The notes: a model not told the origin generated them from the sequence alone. Counted from the first letter of the stretch, positions 45,585-57,269 are shown. The stretch: 64,000 nucleotides of DNA from Protopterus annectens (GCF_019279795.1 NC_056740.1:230053347-230117346); one strand, 5' to 3'. Numbers and translations: made by a program.

Positions 45585-46945
45585 GCATTTTATTTAGTTA
45601 TTTATTTACATTTGTTTACTGGGATAGTCCGACTGGGCCAGCAGCCCATTTTCAGTGGAGGCCTGGGGAGAATAGCTCCACAGAAATACAAGCAATATAC
45701 AATAATTAGATAGTACAACAGTATACATACAGTAAGATGCAGAATACATATCTTCTAGTTATTCTATACAAAGTAGTGTTCAATACACTGTTCTAGTAGA
45801 TACAGGTTCAAAAAGAAAAACACAAGCATTTCAATGAAGATCACTGTGAGAAAAAATAAAGCTAGTAGTGTGTACATATTAAATAGTTATGACCAAATGA
45901 TATTTCCTTGATATATGTTTATTTTTGAGTAGTAAACACTGAGGAGAGGGAGACAATGAGATGGAGTGGACAGTGTGTTGAGTTAGATATCTTGTCAGTC
46001 AGGTTTGGCACAGGAGCAATGCCAGTTCTTGGATAGATGTTCAAATAGTAACTGTTTAAAACTGGAGGATTCGGGTGCATTTTGGAGGGTGTGGGGTAGA
46101 AAGTTACATAATTTGGCTATAGGAGTTGAAAATAGGGCTTCACTGTGAGTGTTGTTAGCTTTGTTTACTGTGGGAAAGTTTCTGTCTGCAGATCTTAGAC
46201 TGTGTAGGCATGAGTATGGAACAACAAGTTCCTTGAGGGATGGGCAACTGTCAGGATGGAAGATGATATTGTGTGTGAATTTAAGTTGGTGGAGATGAAG
46301 AAGGTTAGGTAGCTTGAGCCAATTTAATTTATGTAGAACAATACAGTGGTGGGCTTGATGGGGAAGGTTGGCTGCAAAACAGGCCATTTTGTTGTAGCAA
46401 GTTTTCAATTTGGTGATCTGATTTTTTTTTTAAGTTGGTAAAGAGGGGGAAAGCATATACGAGTGTAGAGAGGAGGAAGGTTCTGGATGTGGTTAGTCTG
46501 GTATTGTCAATGAGGAATGGCTTGCTTCTGTACAGTGAGCCAAGTTTGATGTGAACTTTCTTAATTGTGGTGGCTATGTGTTGGTCAAATCTGAATTTGT
46601 TGTTAATTGTCACTCCAAGGAGTTTGGTATGCTCAACTGGTTGGATGACTGTGTTGTTTGCTGAGAGAATAGTGAAGGGAGAGGTGGTCGATGATTGATT
46701 GTTACTGGTAAATAGCATTAAATGTGTCTTTTTGGGGTTGAAGATTAGTTGTGATTTACTTAGATATGTTTCTATATTATTAAAAGTTTGTTGGGCTACT
46801 TATCTGGAGGTCTGGTAAGGTATCTGCTGAGCAGATTAAAGTTGAGTCATCTGCATACTGAACTACTTTAGCACTTTAGATCATTAGAGAAGATGGTGAA
46901 AAGGGCTCCGAATATGGACCCTTGGGGGACTAGAGGAAATATGGT
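45585..46945 (-). mobile_element. L2-like LINE, 5'-truncated
   Basis: Minus-strand element with the family tail at its left end (45585-45680: GGAGCTATTCTCCCCAGGCC, CTGGCCCAGTCGGACTATCC, ACAAATGTAAATAAATAA). ORF2 C-terminal coding lies to the right. It is the best source for the protein C-terminus of this family. Confidence 0.85.
45995..46940 (-). pseudogene. L2-like LINE ORF2 C-terminal part
   Basis: Reading leftwards from about 46930: PQGSIFGALFTIFSNDL, then QYADDSTLICSADTLPDL (catalytic ADD) in another frame. The thumb follows (TVIQPVEHTKLLGVTINNKF, 46718-46329) and the C-terminal segment (NKMACFAANLPHQAHHCIVL to FEHLSKNWHC, 46408-45995). A frame change at about 46430 lies at a T-run. The order and blocks match non-LTR RTs, and the copy is inactive. 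Confidence 0.82.
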
Positions 46946-47045
46946 TCAGTTGTAACATTCTGGAACTTTTTTCTTTTTTTTTTTTTTTTTTGCTTCAAGG
47001 AACCACAGCTGAAAATTAGAAGCTTTGGATCCAAAAGATGAACTT

Positions 47046-47386
47046 AAGGGTGACCATGGTGGTGCAGCAGTTAGCGTTGCCACCTCACAGCAAGAGGATC
47101 TCTGGTTCAATTCTCGGCTGGGTTGCCTTCTGTGTTGAGTCTGCATGTCCTCCCTGTGGGTTGTGTGGGTTTCCTCCAGGTGCTCCGGTTTCCTCCAGTA
47201 TCCCAAGCACATAGGTGGAATGGGCACTCTAAATTGTCCCTAGGTATGTGTGTGTATGTGTCTGACTTCTGTGGAAGGCTGGGCACCAGGCTGTTAACTC
47301 GACACTGTAAAACTCCACTGCCAATCATTCTCCAGACCGTTGTTCCACTGTGGTGACTCCCAACTGGGAAAAGCCGAAAGGAAAAG
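47046..47386 (+). mobile_element. tRNA-derived SINE of fish HE1-like type
   Basis: tRNA-like head with CAGCAGTTAGCG (A-box region) and GGTTCAATTCTCGGC (B-box). The body GTTTCCTCCAGGTGCTCCGG is widely shared among fish and shark SINEs. The 3' end has CCACTGTGGTGACTCC and AAAAGCCGAAAG, like the zebrafish relative. Flanks 47027-47045 and 47387-47404 share GGATCC...AACTT, an imperfect target duplication. A second copy is at 52753-52982. Confidence 0.82.
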
Positions 47387-47524
47387 GATCCAGAATGCAA
47401 CTTCTTTCTTACTGCAGTGGCGTAATGTCTGAGGATGTAAGGTGTGTTGTATTTCTGCATGTGATGAGGGCGTCATTATGGTAGTTAATTTTTCTCCTTG
47501 GAGGAGAAACAATATAGCAGCATA

Positions 47525-47665
47525 TGGAGATACATAGGTGATTACTAGGCTAATGACCCCAGGGGCCTTTTTAAGCCTAGCCATACTTTCCAAGGTAGTA
47601 AAGTCCTGTACCTTGTGTCTGTGAGGTTAACACCTTAACCATTACACCACCCCAAACTCTGCAAT
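47525..47665 (-). mobile_element. tRNA-derived SINE with CR1-like 3' tail
   Basis: Read on the minus strand: a GTGTAATGGTTAAGGTG head (A-box), a weak B-box, then GGCTAGGCTTAAAAAGGCCC and TTAGCCTAGTAATCACC. Same design as at 10.9 and 48.3 kb. Confidence 0.75.
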
Positions 47666-48289
47666 TTTTGCCAGCCCAGATGAAATCTGCCATTTATTAG
47701 ACATTTGCTCTTTACAAGAGCAGAAGGTCCTATAGAGAACTATGTTTGTGTATATATAATCAAATATGCATACATGTGTGTGTGTGTCTATACACACACA
47801 CACATTTTACTATGCTGAAGAATTAGGCCAAAGACTTGTTTTGCTAAGCTAAATAATTTTCTATTAGGAGATAGAGTAATGTGTGGTACAGAAAGTGAAG
47901 CAAAAGACAAGTTAATAAGAAAACAGACCTGAACCTGTCAGAAGTTAAGGTTGATAGAGTATGTGAAATTATAAGCATATAGTTAAAACAAGTATCTCAT
48001 GAAAAACGAGTATAATGAGTCAAATAAAGGAAATAAAGGCAGAATGGGTTATAAGAGTAATGGATATGAAAAAGAGAGCCCCACAAAGATCCAAGAATGA
48101 GGACCAGAATGAAAACGACTTTAATTCAAGTCTGCAGTAGTTGTGCTTGTAAGCATGTATTGTCCTGCATGTAATCATGCCTGCTAGAAAGGGGCATTTT
48201 GCAAAGATATACCAAAGCAAAGTTTATTTAAAAGAGTCTGAGTGTTGTGAAGATGGAAGGATACAAACTATTTGTGACTAGCATAGATA
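47666..48289. other. Unassigned sequence
   Basis: No supported gene. Short (GT)n/(CA)n runs at 47776-47805 can fold back on each other. Confidence 0.3.
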
Positions 48290-48291
48290 GG

Positions 48292-48448
48292 GGGGCTGGG
48301 GGTTGGCATAATGGTTAAGGTGTTTACCTCATAGATACAGTAGGCAAGGTTTGATTCTTACCTTTGGATTTTGAAAATTGAGTTAGGCTTAAAATGTGCT
48401 GGAAGGATAAATAGCCTAGTACAAACCTATGAACCTAACCTATGAAAA
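48292..48448 (+). mobile_element. tRNA-derived SINE with CR1-like 3' tail
   Basis: The plus strand reads GGTTGGCATAATGGTTAAGG (A-box, 48301) and AAGGTTTGATTCTTACC (B-box, about 48347). It then has GTTAGGCTTAAAATGTGC and ATAGCCTAGTAC, and ends ACCTATGAACCTAACCTATG. The tail matches the CR1 end at 28.5 kb. Confidence 0.82.
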
Positions 48449-48879
48449 TACATGATGCAATGAAATCTAAAGCACTGAAGCAGGAGTGCAAGGTAGACAT
48501 TTTGGAAGAAATATTGAGCATAACTGAACAGTATGTTGCATGTAAACTAGGTACTTATGCAAAAAGTAATATATTGTCAAAATTAGTTCTAAACAGCTTT
48601 GGTTAGGAGGCTTTAAAATTTTATTTACCCTGACAATAGGATATCAGCACTGGGTCAAAAACAACTGACCACTCACTAAAAAAAAATCTAAGTCTAGACT
48701 CTGTTTGAAAGAGATCCATTTAAATCATTTTTGCTGATATGTTGTGTTGGTTTGATTGTGAAAAGTAAGGAATGGTAAAATAATTCATTGTAAAAGCAAA
48801 TAATGTATGTGTTCAAAATCAATCATACAGTCATGGTGATACCTTGGATGCTGTGTAGAGTAATAACAGTGGTGTCCTG

Positions 48880-49482
48880 CATGACTATGTGGGTTTGTAA
48901 TGGTTAGAAGTTTATCAGGTGAATACCACATAAATCTTGATGCAGTGCCATTGACTCCCAGGAAAATATGTCCCTCAGAAGTAAAGGACAGGAATTTAAG
49001 AAAATGAAGAGCCTAAATGTCTCTAAGAAGCAACTAGAGCCAATGGAAAGAAGCAATAATATGGCCATTATTGAAAAGAAATATAAAAATGTTTGTATTG
49101 TTTTCCAAGATATGAATAATGTGATTAGAACAGATCATTGCCCATTGATTACAGCCAAAAGAGTGACTCCAAGAAAGCTGAATTTTAAGTTATTTGCAAC
49201 ACAGGCTACAAACCACAGTTTCTGGTCAAAAAAGCTTGATGAAGAAAACTCCAAATTATGTATATTTAATGCACCATAAGGAAGGTGAAGATTCCTTAGA
49301 CATTTGTTTGTTATATCATAAGCACAGTAGATGTTCCAAAGAGCTGTTGCCCAAGTAACAGGAAAGTTTGGAAGGTTTGTAAACATAATTGATTATCTGT
49401 TAGTGAGGAGTTAAATACATAAAAAACATGACTATAGACTGATACAACACTGAATAATTATAAAATGAGTGACAAGTCATGA
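48880..49482 (+). pseudogene. Ty3/gypsy-type RT fragment, first tandem copy
   Basis: The plus frames read GEYHINLDAVPLTPRK, then EKKYKNVCIVFQDMNNVIRT, DHCPLITAKRVTPRK, HSFWSKKLDEENSKLCIFNA, MFQRAVAQVTGKF and IIDYLL. These follow the order of a gypsy RT (HPPRR, EKK.GKLRICLDP.DLN, DHYPLP, FW.L.LDEESS.LCTFNTPFGR, VFQR, VDDILV), with the catalytic Y/F-x-DD reduced to IDY. It is a fragment of an LTR-retrotransposon pol with stops. No LTRs were found nearby. Confidence 0.75.
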
Positions 49483-50030
49483 TGTAGTGCCATTGATTCC
49501 TAGGAAATTATGTTCCTCAGAAGTAAAGGACAGGAATTTAAGAAAACAAAGAAACTAAATGTCTCTAAGAAGTAACTAGAGCCAATAAAATGAAGCAATA
49601 ATATGGCCATTATTGTAAAGAAATATAAAAATGTTTGTATTTTTACAAAATTTGAATAAAGCGATTAGAACAGATCACTGCCCATTGGTTACAGCCAAAA
49701 GAGTGACTCCAAGAAAGCTGAATGCTAAGTTATTTGCAACACAGACTACAAACCACAGTTTCTGGTCAAAAAAGCTTGATGAAGAAAGCTCCAAATTATG
49801 TATATTTAATGCACCATAAGGAAAGTAAAGATTCCTTATACATTTGTTTGGTATATCATAAGCACAAGAGGCATTCCAAAGAGCTGTTGCCCAAGTAATA
49901 GGACAGTTTGGAAGGTTTGTAAACATAACGGATTATCTGTTAGTGACAAGTTAAATACATGGAAAACATGACTATAGACTGATACAATGCTGAATAATTA
50001 TAAAATGAGTGGCAAGTCTGAAAAAATCGA
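49483..50030 (+). pseudogene. Ty3/gypsy-type RT fragment, second tandem copy
   Basis: A direct repeat of the preceding fragment at a 542-bp offset (GTGCCATTGA at 48945 and 49487). It has KAIRTDHCPLVTAKRVTPRK-type coding, HSFWSKKLDEESSKLCIFNA and further RT sequence. This copy keeps the family-typical DEESSKLC, while copy one has DEENSKLC. Both share the stops after IFNAP, so the break predates the duplication. Confidence 0.75.
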
Positions 50031-50450
50031 TCACACTGTAACATCATGGGGAAAAAAACTTAATCCAAAATGTGCAGTTAGTTGCGCAAATGCTGAAGTC
50101 AGAAAATGAACAGGCATTAGATAGAATTCTGCAAATTCTGCAATATTTTACAAAGTTATTTTAAATATCTTTTTTTTAATTTCACATATAGCACAGTATA
50201 ACACATGCATAAATAACATAAAATAAACATAAAATACATCTAATTACTGTAAGTTTCTTGTGTAAATGAAAACCTATATTGTGAAAGAATGTCGTCATGT
50301 AGTAACCAGTAATTAGTTTGAAAAATATTTAATTGCACTGCTAACTTTAAATGCTAATCAAATTTTCATATCAAAATTCTAAAAATTCACTACCAAAAGG
50401 TACTTAGACACTTAGTAGAACTAAAATGCTGCAAAAGTAGTAGCTAATAC
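50031..50450. other. Unassigned AT-rich sequence
   Basis: No supported feature between the gypsy fragments and the inferred left end of the DIRS element. Confidence 0.3.
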
Positions 50451-50739
50451 ACAGTGTTCTTCAGTATTTTTCACTATAGAGATCTCCTGTCAAGGATAGC
50501 CCAACATCTGGCCAGTATACCAAAGCCTTTAGATCTTTTATGTACCATACATCACATGTATGTTTCTCATTCAAGACATAGGGAATAAAGTTGACATGCA
50601 GACGCAGTTAGCCAGAACTACTTTGCCATCAGTCTGAATACTTAGCCATCCAAGAAGTGCCCCGTTTAGGTCTTTTTTCTTCTCTTTTGATCTTCTTCTC
50701 TTTTAGTTACCTAGAATTCATGTCATCCAAGAAGGGAAA

Positions 50740-52365
50740 TTTAGTGTGGGAGGCAGATTTCCCCATATAGATAATCATAAACAATGTCTTTTTTGTCTGG
50801 GTGGTTCCCACAACTATGTCTTGTAGCATTTGTAAAGCATTTTTTCCTAAGTCCCTTAGAAGTCAGTTGTCTTCCCTGGCCATCTATCTCAAGAACCAGA
50901 GGCTTAAAACTGTTAGCCCAGAGTAGCATGGTGGAATCTTCTAACCCCAAGGTACTGTTAAGAAAGTAGAAGGCAAAGCCCAGTCAGATTCTTTGGCTGT
51001 CCAGCCTCTACTGAACATTTCTGTAGATGCATTTGACAGCCTTGTAGGGCATCTGGTGTCTACATCTAATTCCTCTGCCTTGACCCCATCAAAGGCTATC
51101 ATGGATTCTTTCTTGTCCATGTCCCCTGAAGCTTTGCAGGCATCTACTCCAGACATTGAGGTGGGAACCACTGTTGACCATCTTGGAGGGCCATAGAGGG
51201 ATTCCACTGATTCTGTCAGGGAAGAGGTTTTGTGTGCTCTTATTAAATCCTTTCAAGGGTCAGAATCCCCAGTGCTTGTTAGGGTAGACATCCCTACCAA
51301 GAAAAAGCAGAAGACTAAGCATACGTCTGTACATCCTATGATCCTCAAAGGGAATGGCAGGAGTTTACTCGGGGCCTGTTTAATGACTTAATGGCCTGAT
51401 ACCTCCCCAAACGGTTTCTCTGCCTATTCTTCCTTGGACTTCTGCTCCTTCCAAATGGACTATGGAACCTGATTCCTTAGATAAGGATTCAGAGTCTGAT
51501 GATGGGTCCTTGTCTTACTCTTCCCAGATGCCTTTTCCTTTGCCTTATGGTTCTGATGAAGATTCTGCTAGGCTGGAGAGTCCTTTGAGGAACTATCTTT
51601 CTTGGAGACACTATAGCTAGAATGATTTAATACTTCAAGGGATACCCAGAAAAGATATGAGCTGCTTCAGGTGGACATCCCTAAACCTTCTGCAGTATTT
51701 CTTGTGTTGTCTGCTTTGACACCTTTATAGTTGCTTCTAAGTCTCTTGATTTTCAGCCTCCTGCCCCAAAGAACCCTGACAGGTACCTGAAAATTGTCAA
51801 TTCTTAGTGTCGTCCTGCTGTGGTGTCGGTCTCCGCTGACAAGCCTTCTAAACATTTGTCCTCTTCCAAGCTTCTGCCTTGAGATAAGGATAGTAGAGCA
51901 ATGGAGAGAATTGATAAGAAGGTTTATACTGCTTCTGTTGCTTTTTGAGACATCAATTACCAGACCAACACGACCAGATATGCTCTGGCTTTGATTACCC
52001 ATGCTTGTCAGATTATTTCCGACTTCCCTGATTCTGAGGCAAAACCTTCTGCTCTTTCTGTTTTGGGTCTTACCTCTCAGCTGGCTTATCACTCTACCAA
52101 GCATAGCCATGATGCTGCTGATGCTTCTTCCAGAGCTGCTGACTTTGGGTCTGTCAACAAGGCATTATTCTTGGCTTCACTTACAGTCATTACTTAGACA
52201 TTAAGGCCATGTTGCTGGATGCTCCCTTGGAAAATAAAAATCTCTTTGGGACTGCTGCTGTTGCTCTGTCAGTTCAAGAAAAAGGTAGGAGCAATTATGC
52301 AGGACCTTAAACTTATTTTTGTCTCTCCTATCCCTAAGTTCCAGAGGAATTATCACACTAGGCCT
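50740..52365 (+). pseudogene. DIRS gag-like ORF, broken
   Basis: Opens with CLFCLGGSHNYVL, a zinc-finger-like C-x2-C...H start seen in DIRS gag proteins, followed by a Ser/Leu-rich region (SVDAFDSLVGHLVSTS, SPEALQASTPDIEVG). A later frame carries RIDKKVYTASVA, TRYALALITHACQI, SDFPDSEAKPSALSVL and DAADASSRAADFGSVNK. It then has DIKAMLLDAPLENKNLFG and IPKFQRNYHTRPTF, the typical gag end. Several stops and frame changes are present. The CR1 insertion at 52368 follows at once. Confidence 0.75.
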
Positions 52366-52367
52366 AC

Positions 52368-53518
52368 TTTTATAGGTTCATAGGTGTTTACTAGGCAAAT
52401 GGCCACAAGGGCATTTTTAAGCCTAGCCATGTATCCCAAATCTCTGACAAGTTCCTGTACCCTTGATAAGTGTAAGCAGGGGCTTGGAAGCTGAACCATT
52501 TACGGGCTGCCTGTGTCCATTAGAGACCAAGGATGAATTTCCTGTTACCCATCCAGTTGTCCAAATTACACTTGAATTGAGTTGTAGAAGAACTCTGATT
52601 CACATGGTTGGGGAGCCTGTTCCTGAGAAGTAGTCTCTGGGATGCATACCTTTCTCTGCAGCATGTCCTGTTTGTATAACAGGCAAGGTTTGTCTTTAGA
52701 ATGGATAATTCTGGTGCTGTTTGTTTTAAGGATATGTATCAGGTCCATCAAACCCGCGGTGGTGGTGCTGCGGTAGCGTTGTCGCCTCACAGTAAGATGC
52801 TGTCTGGTTCGATTCTCCGCTAGAGTGTCTTCTGTGTGGAGACATGCGTGAATGGGCGTACCTTCGTTGAAGGTTGTGCATCAGGCCTGGCAAGCCAGTA
52901 CTTAAAAATCAACTGCCAATCATTAGCGGACCGGAGTTCCGCTGTGGCGACCCCTATCCGGGAAAAGCCGAAAGACACAAACATCAGATCCATCAAAGTG
53001 GGGTCTGAAAATGCCTTGTATGCCATGCATAGATCTCCCCTCAACAGCATGTAATGGACAAAATACAGGAATAGGGCCTTGAGGCAGTCTGCACAGGACA
53101 TGTTACTTACACCCTGTATTCTTTTAGTGAGGAACCTCTGTGGACATTCCAGTTATTGGATAGGACTGGGTTAGGTACATACCAAATGGGGCATTGTACT
53201 CGATGATAGGTCTGATGAATGCTGAATACAGTGCAACAATGACTTCCTTGGACCTAGATGCCATACATTTGTTTACAAGTTGTACAACACAGAATGAGTT
53301 CCTCACTACTGGAGACATGATGGTCAATGACAAGATTACTGTCTTGTGTGTCCCCAAGTCCCTGACTACTGGGTCAACTCTTAGGGATGTGTTGTCAATA
53401 TGATAGTTACCAGGGGTGGATAACTTCCTGAAAGAAATGATTATGCATTTCTTGGCATTTAGTTTTAGTCCATGGATCTGACAACAGTTATTTGTCTGTC
53501 AGTCCTTCCTGGAGAAAA
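52368..53518 (-). mobile_element. CR1 LINE, 3' half, inserted in DIRS
   Basis: Minus-strand CR1 tail and ORF2 end: AGGCTTAAAAATGCCC tail, LLRGDLCMAYKAFSDPTLM, VIVALYSAFIRPIIEYNAPF and GMYLTQ in several frames. It stops at the CR1 position where 56612 resumes, so 52368-53518 and 56612-57155 are halves of one CR1. A SINE sits inside at 52753-52982. Confidence 0.85.
52753..52982 (+). mobile_element. HE1-like SINE with 15-bp target duplication, inside CR1
   Basis: Head GGTGCTGCGGTAGCGTTG (A-box) and TGGTTCGATTCTCC (B-box), 3' part CCGCTGTGGCGACCCC, GGGAAAAGCCGAAAG. It is flanked by ATCAGGTCCATCAAA (52738-52752) and ATCAGATCCATCAAA (52983-52997), a direct repeat with one mismatch. The central body is shorter than in the copy at 47.0 kb. 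Confidence 0.9.
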
Positions 53519-53877
53519 TTTAGGTGCATAGGTGTTTACTACATTAACAACCACAAGGGCCTTTTTAAACCCAGCAATGCATCCCAAATCTCTGACAAGT
53601 TATGGTAGCCTTGATAAGTGTAAGCAGGGGCTTGGGAGGTGAAACACAAGCAGAGACCTGGGAGATGAACCATTTACAAGCTGCCTGTGTCCATTAGAGA
53701 TGCAAGTGCCAAACCAGGGATGACTTTCCTGTTCCCCATCCAATTGTCCAATTTAATTGTTTAGGAAGGAACTGTGCTTCACATGGATGGGGAGTCTGTT
53801 CAAGAGAAGGGGTAGTCTCTGGGATACATACCTGTCTCACCAGTGGGTCCTATTTATATCATAGGCAAGGTTTAAGT
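53519..53877 (-). mobile_element. CR1 3'-end fragment nested in another CR1
   Basis: A second CR1 tail in the same orientation: GGGTTTAAAAAGGCCCTTGT, then TTCCC- and TTGGACAAT-type blocks matching 52.38-52.67 kb. It contains a small internal repeat (GCAGGGGCTTGGGAGGTGAA). It ends at 53877 where a hAT-like terminus starts. Confidence 0.75.
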
Positions 53878-54904
53878 CAGTGGTTCTGAAACTTTGCAAG
53901 TTGGAGGACCCCTTTTATAAAGGAAATATTTTGGCAGACCCCTGTAGGTGGCAGTACACAAGTTAAATTTGGATCAGCCCCCCCCCCCCCCCCCCATGCA
54001 GCCATTTCAGTGTATCATTACTTGGCTACGCCCCTCCAGTTACCTTAAACACTGATCAGAATGCTCAGTGTGTATACTGTTTTCTCCTTTACTTCTGCAG
54101 TGATTACAGATATTTGGATTTCATATAAAACTGTTATTTCAAATAACACAAACACTGATAGACATTTGCTAAAGCTAAACAAAGCAATACAGTCTCACAA
54201 TGAAAACAGACATAGCATCAAGACTTCTCTATCTTTTAAATTCATATTCACTGAAACAGCACTGAAGACCACATTCAAAGAAAATGCATCTGGCCAGTGG
54301 CAGATTGTTTACCTTTGGGGTGTTTTCAAAGCATAGGCCCTTATGAACATTTTTACAACCATGCAAAGGTTGTTTGATTCACCTTCCTGATTGTATAATT
54401 ACATTTTAAGATACAATAATTAAATGATATCCCTTGTATAATATATCACCACTTGGTAAAGCATGTTTTAAATGTATAGTTGTGCACATTTTTCCAGTAA
54501 GCAAAGAAATAAAACATATGAACCAATAATGAAGACTGCCTAATTTAGACCATGTCAACCATAAAAGGCCACTCAAACTTGTATCTTTACTATCCACCAA
54601 TATCAGTCAATAAGGACAATCTCTACAGAAGTAGAAGTCATCTGAATAATTCCACCTTAAAGAGATCTGTAACTAATGAAAAGGATGCTGCTAGCAGACA
54701 ATTTTATATTTCAGTGTTTTATCTACATACAAATTCAGTGCCTGCTGCCCTTGAAAAATAAATTGCCTGCTTGGTAAGCTGGTAATATTGCATGGATGAC
54801 CAACTGAAAACAGATTCATAGCATAGTTACTATGCATTTAATCCAAAGGAGGACATATTCAGGACTTCATCACCCCCCCTTGGAAATACAACACAGTATC
54901 AGCA

Positions 54905-54990
54905 ATCCATATACATGTTGTGGGAGTAGAACCCACAGCCTTCTGCATTAAAATGCAAGTATGCTACCTGTTGTGCTACTAACATTGCTC
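54905..54990 (-). mobile_element. tRNA-like sequence, probably a SINE head
   Basis: The minus strand reads GTTAGTAGCACAACAGGTAGC (A-box-like), then GCATTTTAATGC (anticodon-arm-like) and GTGGGTTCTACTCCCAC (a perfect T-arm with B-box). The acceptor stem is not convincing, and the anticodon loop would not give a normal sense anticodon. It looks tRNA-derived rather than a functional tRNA. Confidence 0.45.
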
Positions 54991-55110
54991 TAAAATTCTA
55001 TACCACAATAAGTGATACCATTTGCTAGCTAGCTTAGCAAAACTGTTGCACAGAACAAACAAACATATGGAGCAAAAATCTAGACAGTTGAGGTGTATGC
55101 TACCGATGTC

Positions 55111-55229
<119 letters not shown>

Positions 55230-55237
55230 ACACACCA

Positions 55238-55535
55238 TGCCTCTCAACCTGTTCAGCACAAGAAATCTGGACAAAGCCTGTCATAATGGGGGGGGGCAGA
55301 GGGATGAAACTAAGGACACATTTTAAATATTGCTTTTACAAACTTGGAAGTTTTGTATTAATATGAATTTGCTGACTGATCTGAAGTCTAAAGCTTAAAT
55401 GTCTGTCATTATTTTCTGACTTCAGTCCTAAATGATTTGCCAGGAAAACATATTTTTATGAGAAACAGACCAAATGAGGCAAAAATCTGGACATTCTGCA
55501 AAAACCTGGACAGCTGAAGGGTATGCTACCTACCT
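55238..55535 (+). repeat. Dispersed repeat X, copy 2
   Basis: CTCTCAACCTGTTCAGCACA, AGAAATCTGGACAAAGCC, TTTTAAATATTGCTTTTACA, then GTCTGTCATTATTTTCTGAC and AAATCTGGACATTCTGC. About 300 bp, and tandem with copy 3. Confidence 0.75.
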
Positions 55536-55629
55536 CTTAAATGCACCTCTTTACCCCTTACACACCTACCTGCCTACCTTCCTCTTACTCACACACCTAC
55601 CTGCCTCCCTCCCTCTTACTTTCACACAC

Positions 55630-55945
55630 ACTCACCATACCTCTCAACCTCTTCAGCATAAGAAATCTGGACAAAGCGTGTCATAATGGGGTGGGAGGCA
55701 GAGGGCCAAAACTAAGTACGCATTTTAAATATTGCTCTTTCAGACTTAAAATTGACAGAATAACAAATTTTGCATTGGTACAAATTTTCTGAAGGATATG
55801 AACTCTAAATCACAAATGTATACCATTATTTTCTGACTTCAGTTAGAAACAATTTTCCAGAAAACATAATTTTATGAGAAACAGACCAAACAAGGCAAAT
55901 GTCTGGACATTCTGTGAAAATCTGCACAGCTGACAGCTACGCTCT
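55630..55945 (+). repeat. Dispersed repeat X, copy 3
   Basis: ATACCTCTCAACCTCTTCAG, AGAAATCTGGACAAAGCG, TTTTAAATATTGCTCTTTCA, CCATTATTTTCTGACTTCAG and GTCTGGACATTCTG. Collinear with copy 2 at a spacing of about 390 bp. Confidence 0.75.
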
Positions 55946-56387
55946 CAACTGCACAACTTATTTAAGCCATGATTAAAACAAATACCTTCAGGCTAAGGTC
56001 TTTTCTACAAGATCGTCCGGATCAGCTCTGCAGTAATTTTTGTTAGCAGCAACCAACATAAATGCAGGACCTTACTTGGAGGGAACAGAACAGTTTAAAT
56101 TACCCTCCAAGTTCTAACTGCCAGGCAGAAAACACAGGGCAAGTGAGCAGCTGCTCAGCTTCAGCCACATGTTGCACTTGCTTAGCCACTAAAGCTGAAA
56201 TTAAGCAGCTCAGCTGCAGACAGGGAAGTCTCTTCTTTTCTTTCATTTTTTATATATATAAATTGATGGAGAGCGGAGCAATTTATTTTTTTTCCACAAG
56301 TTTGCTGACTATGCCGGAAATCTAGCGGATCTCACAGACCACTTAGAATGTATCATACAGACCCCAGTTTTGGAAACAAAACTTATT

Positions 56388-56611
56388 TGGCATAGTGGTA
56401 TTTTGCACTGACTCAAGTGCACAGGGTCCTGGGTTCAAGTCTTGGCAATGAAATGCATTGTGGTAACACAACATTTCATAGATACAGGGAACTGATGGCT
56501 CTGCTGGACAGAGGCACAGGGAACTAATCTAAGGGTGTGGTGAAAGCCAACACATTCTGGCTAGGCTTATAGATGCCCTCGGGCAGATAGCCTAGTACTT
56601 ACCTATGAACC
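56388..56611 (+). mobile_element. tRNA-derived SINE with CR1-like tail, second type
   Basis: A-box TTTGGCATAGTGGTATTTTG and B-box CTGGGTTCAAGTCTTGGC, then a longer body than in the 48.3-kb SINE (GATGGCTCTGCTGGACAGAG). The CR1 tail is TGGCTAGGCTTATAGATGCC, then TAGCCTAGTACTTACCTATG. The different body suggests a separate family or lineage sharing the same LINE partner. Confidence 0.75.
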
Positions 56612-57155
56612 TACGTCCTTAGGGGTATTCAACAACGGCTCCTAATTTGCAATCATCTGAACATTTAGTCAGCCAGAGGGCATTGACATTGGCCTTGACT
56701 TCAGAAAAGTAAATGCCAGAAAGGAGAGGTCCCAGGACTGATCCCTAAGGGAGTCCGGTTGTGGCTGGCCTCTTTGTAGAGGTCAACTCCCCAATTCTAA
56801 CTTCCTGGATCCAGTCTATGAGCTAGCTGGCTATCTACCAGTTGACATAAAGGTTTGTTCCTAACCGGTTAGTTTGTCAACAGTGCCCAAGCTGGGTATT
56901 GTTAAATGCTTTGGACAGGTTTAGGTAGGCACCGTAAACCATTTTGCTCTAATAAATTGCTTTGGTGACCTTCTCAAAGAAGTTCACCAGGTTGAGTAGG
57001 CATGACCTGTCCTTGACGAAACAAAATTGGGTTGGGTCCAGTGTCTGCAGGTTTCCTGTGTCATTGGTCATTTCTGTTATTCTTTCCATGGCTTTGCATA
57101 TGACACCAGTAAGACGTATTGGTCTGGAGTGTGCAGGGTCTGTGGATGGCCCACT
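56612..57155 (-). mobile_element. CR1 LINE, RT part, other half of the split copy
   Basis: Minus-strand CR1 RT, including equivalents of FADDCKLG (decayed), PQGSVLGPLLSGIYF-type sequence near 56730 and the FVKGRSCL region near 57010. It begins exactly where the CR1 at 52368-53518 leaves off and is 5'-truncated at about 57155, where DIRS sequence resumes. Confidence 0.85.
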
Positions 57156-57269
57156 TATGTTCAGAGATAGCCTTGTCAGGCCTTTAAAGGCAGAGAGTGG
57201 TAGGTGAGCTCCTCCTGCTCAAGTCTCAACTTCTGTGACCCAGAAGCTTCATTTATCTAACAATCCTGC

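Noticed and set aside
48968-49279. Novel duplicated host protein
   Set aside because: The peptide follows the block order of a gypsy RT, and both copies contain the same stops.
51667-52110. 147-codon minus-strand open frame
   Set aside because: It lies antisense to the DIRS gag region, whose plus-strand frames match the family; no motif on the minus strand.
54905-54990. Functional tRNA gene
   Set aside because: The T-arm is good, but the acceptor stem and anticodon loop are not; more likely a SINE head.
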